Shown here piece by piece: positions 20,681-21,084 of a stretch of DNA of 21,084 nucleotides. The notes under the pieces were generated by a model that worked only from the letters and a program-made list of their open reading frames with translations, had not been told where the DNA came from and did no database searches. Where the stretch lies: positions 1 to 21,084 of the forward strand of contig CAKOWF010000015.1 of the NCBI GenBank assembly GCA_934122215.1, read 5' to 3'. Position 1 is the first letter of the stretch. Each line of letters opens with the position of its first letter. The position numbers were made by a program, and so were the translations under genes. The DNA is from an uncultured Bacilli bacterium (GTDB taxonomy: Bacteria; Bacillota_I; Bacilli_A; RF39; UBA660).

Positions 20681-20718
20681 TTGCTTTCAAAAAAAGCAAG
20701 AATGATCTTTGAAAACTG
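20681..20718 (+). promoter_or_regulatory. rRNA leader antitermination region: hairpin (boxB-like) and boxA
   Basis: Hairpin TTGCTTT / AAAGCAA with a 5-nt loop (20681-20699), then TGATCTTTGAAAACTG (20703-20718), which closely resembles the boxA-containing leader of Bacillus rrn operons (TTCTTTGAAAACT). A second weak hairpin, AAGAGTT / AATTCTT, follows in the stretch before 16S. No gene was seen between 20341 and 20779. Confidence 0.65.
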
Positions 20719-20779
20719 AGCAAAAAAGTCAATTCAAGAGTTAGGAAAACAATTCTTAAAATAAATAAATTATTATTTT

Positions 20780-21084
<305 letters not shown>

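Noticed and set aside
20341..20779. A tRNA gene, riboswitch or CRISPR array in the longest non-coding stretch
   Set aside because: The repeats are two promoter units rather than short spaced repeats; no cloverleaf or known aptamer pattern was seen. The contents are explained by a terminator, three promoters and the rRNA leader.

Overview
The window is very AT-rich and densely coded, and every gene but one is on the + strand. It ends in the first ~305 nt of a 16S rRNA gene. The low GC, Spo0A, CdaA/CdaR, NtdP (YgaC-type), DUF378 and LolA/GerS-type proteins, Gram-positive T4SS proteins and Firmicute-type rRNA leader suggest an uncultured member of the Bacilli, perhaps near the RF39/Erysipelotrichia/Mollicutes-related branch; that finer placement is inference. 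TGA is not read as Trp in these genes, yet none of the 21 visible genes stops at TGA (16 TAA, 5 TAG).

Region A (1-8469) is a Gram-positive type IV secretion/conjugation-type module, probably one transcript entering from outside the window. In order it holds the coiled-coil end of a gene at the VirB6/PrgH position, a PrgI/VirB3-like membrane protein, a VirB4 ATPase split into two overlapping ORFs, a membrane-anchored SpoIID+CHAP wall hydrolase at the PrgK/VirB1 position, a lipoprotein with a second (C-terminal) membrane anchor, and a VirD4-type coupling ATPase ending in a clear terminator. No relaxase, integrase or att site is visible.

Region B (8470-13596) has a small rhodanese with its own terminator. 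A good SigA promoter then leads into an apparent five-gene operon: type IV pilin-like protein, pgk, LafC/UPF0104-type membrane protein, GT4 glycolipid glucosyltransferase, tpiA, terminator.

Region C (13597-16747) is spo0A, with a near-perfect 0A box in front of it, and then cdaA-cdaR for c-di-AMP synthesis. Region D (16740-20409) has a lone minus-strand DUF378 gene, a LolA/GerS-like lipoprotein, a small anchored protein paired with an S41/PDZ C-terminal processing protease, and ntdP. Each of these + strand units has a promoter or at least a -10 and ends in a hairpin terminator.

Region E (20410-21084) is the rRNA operon front: three tandem TTGACT-N17-TATATT promoters about 113 nt apart, each followed at the predicted transcript 5' end by a small hairpin, then a boxA-like element and the 16S gene. 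The most notable points are the sporulation-type SpoIID domain in a T4SS wall hydrolase, the 0A box at spo0A with a tandem 0A-like pair among the rRNA promoters, the mixed glycolysis/glycolipid/pilin operon, and the absence of TGA stops.
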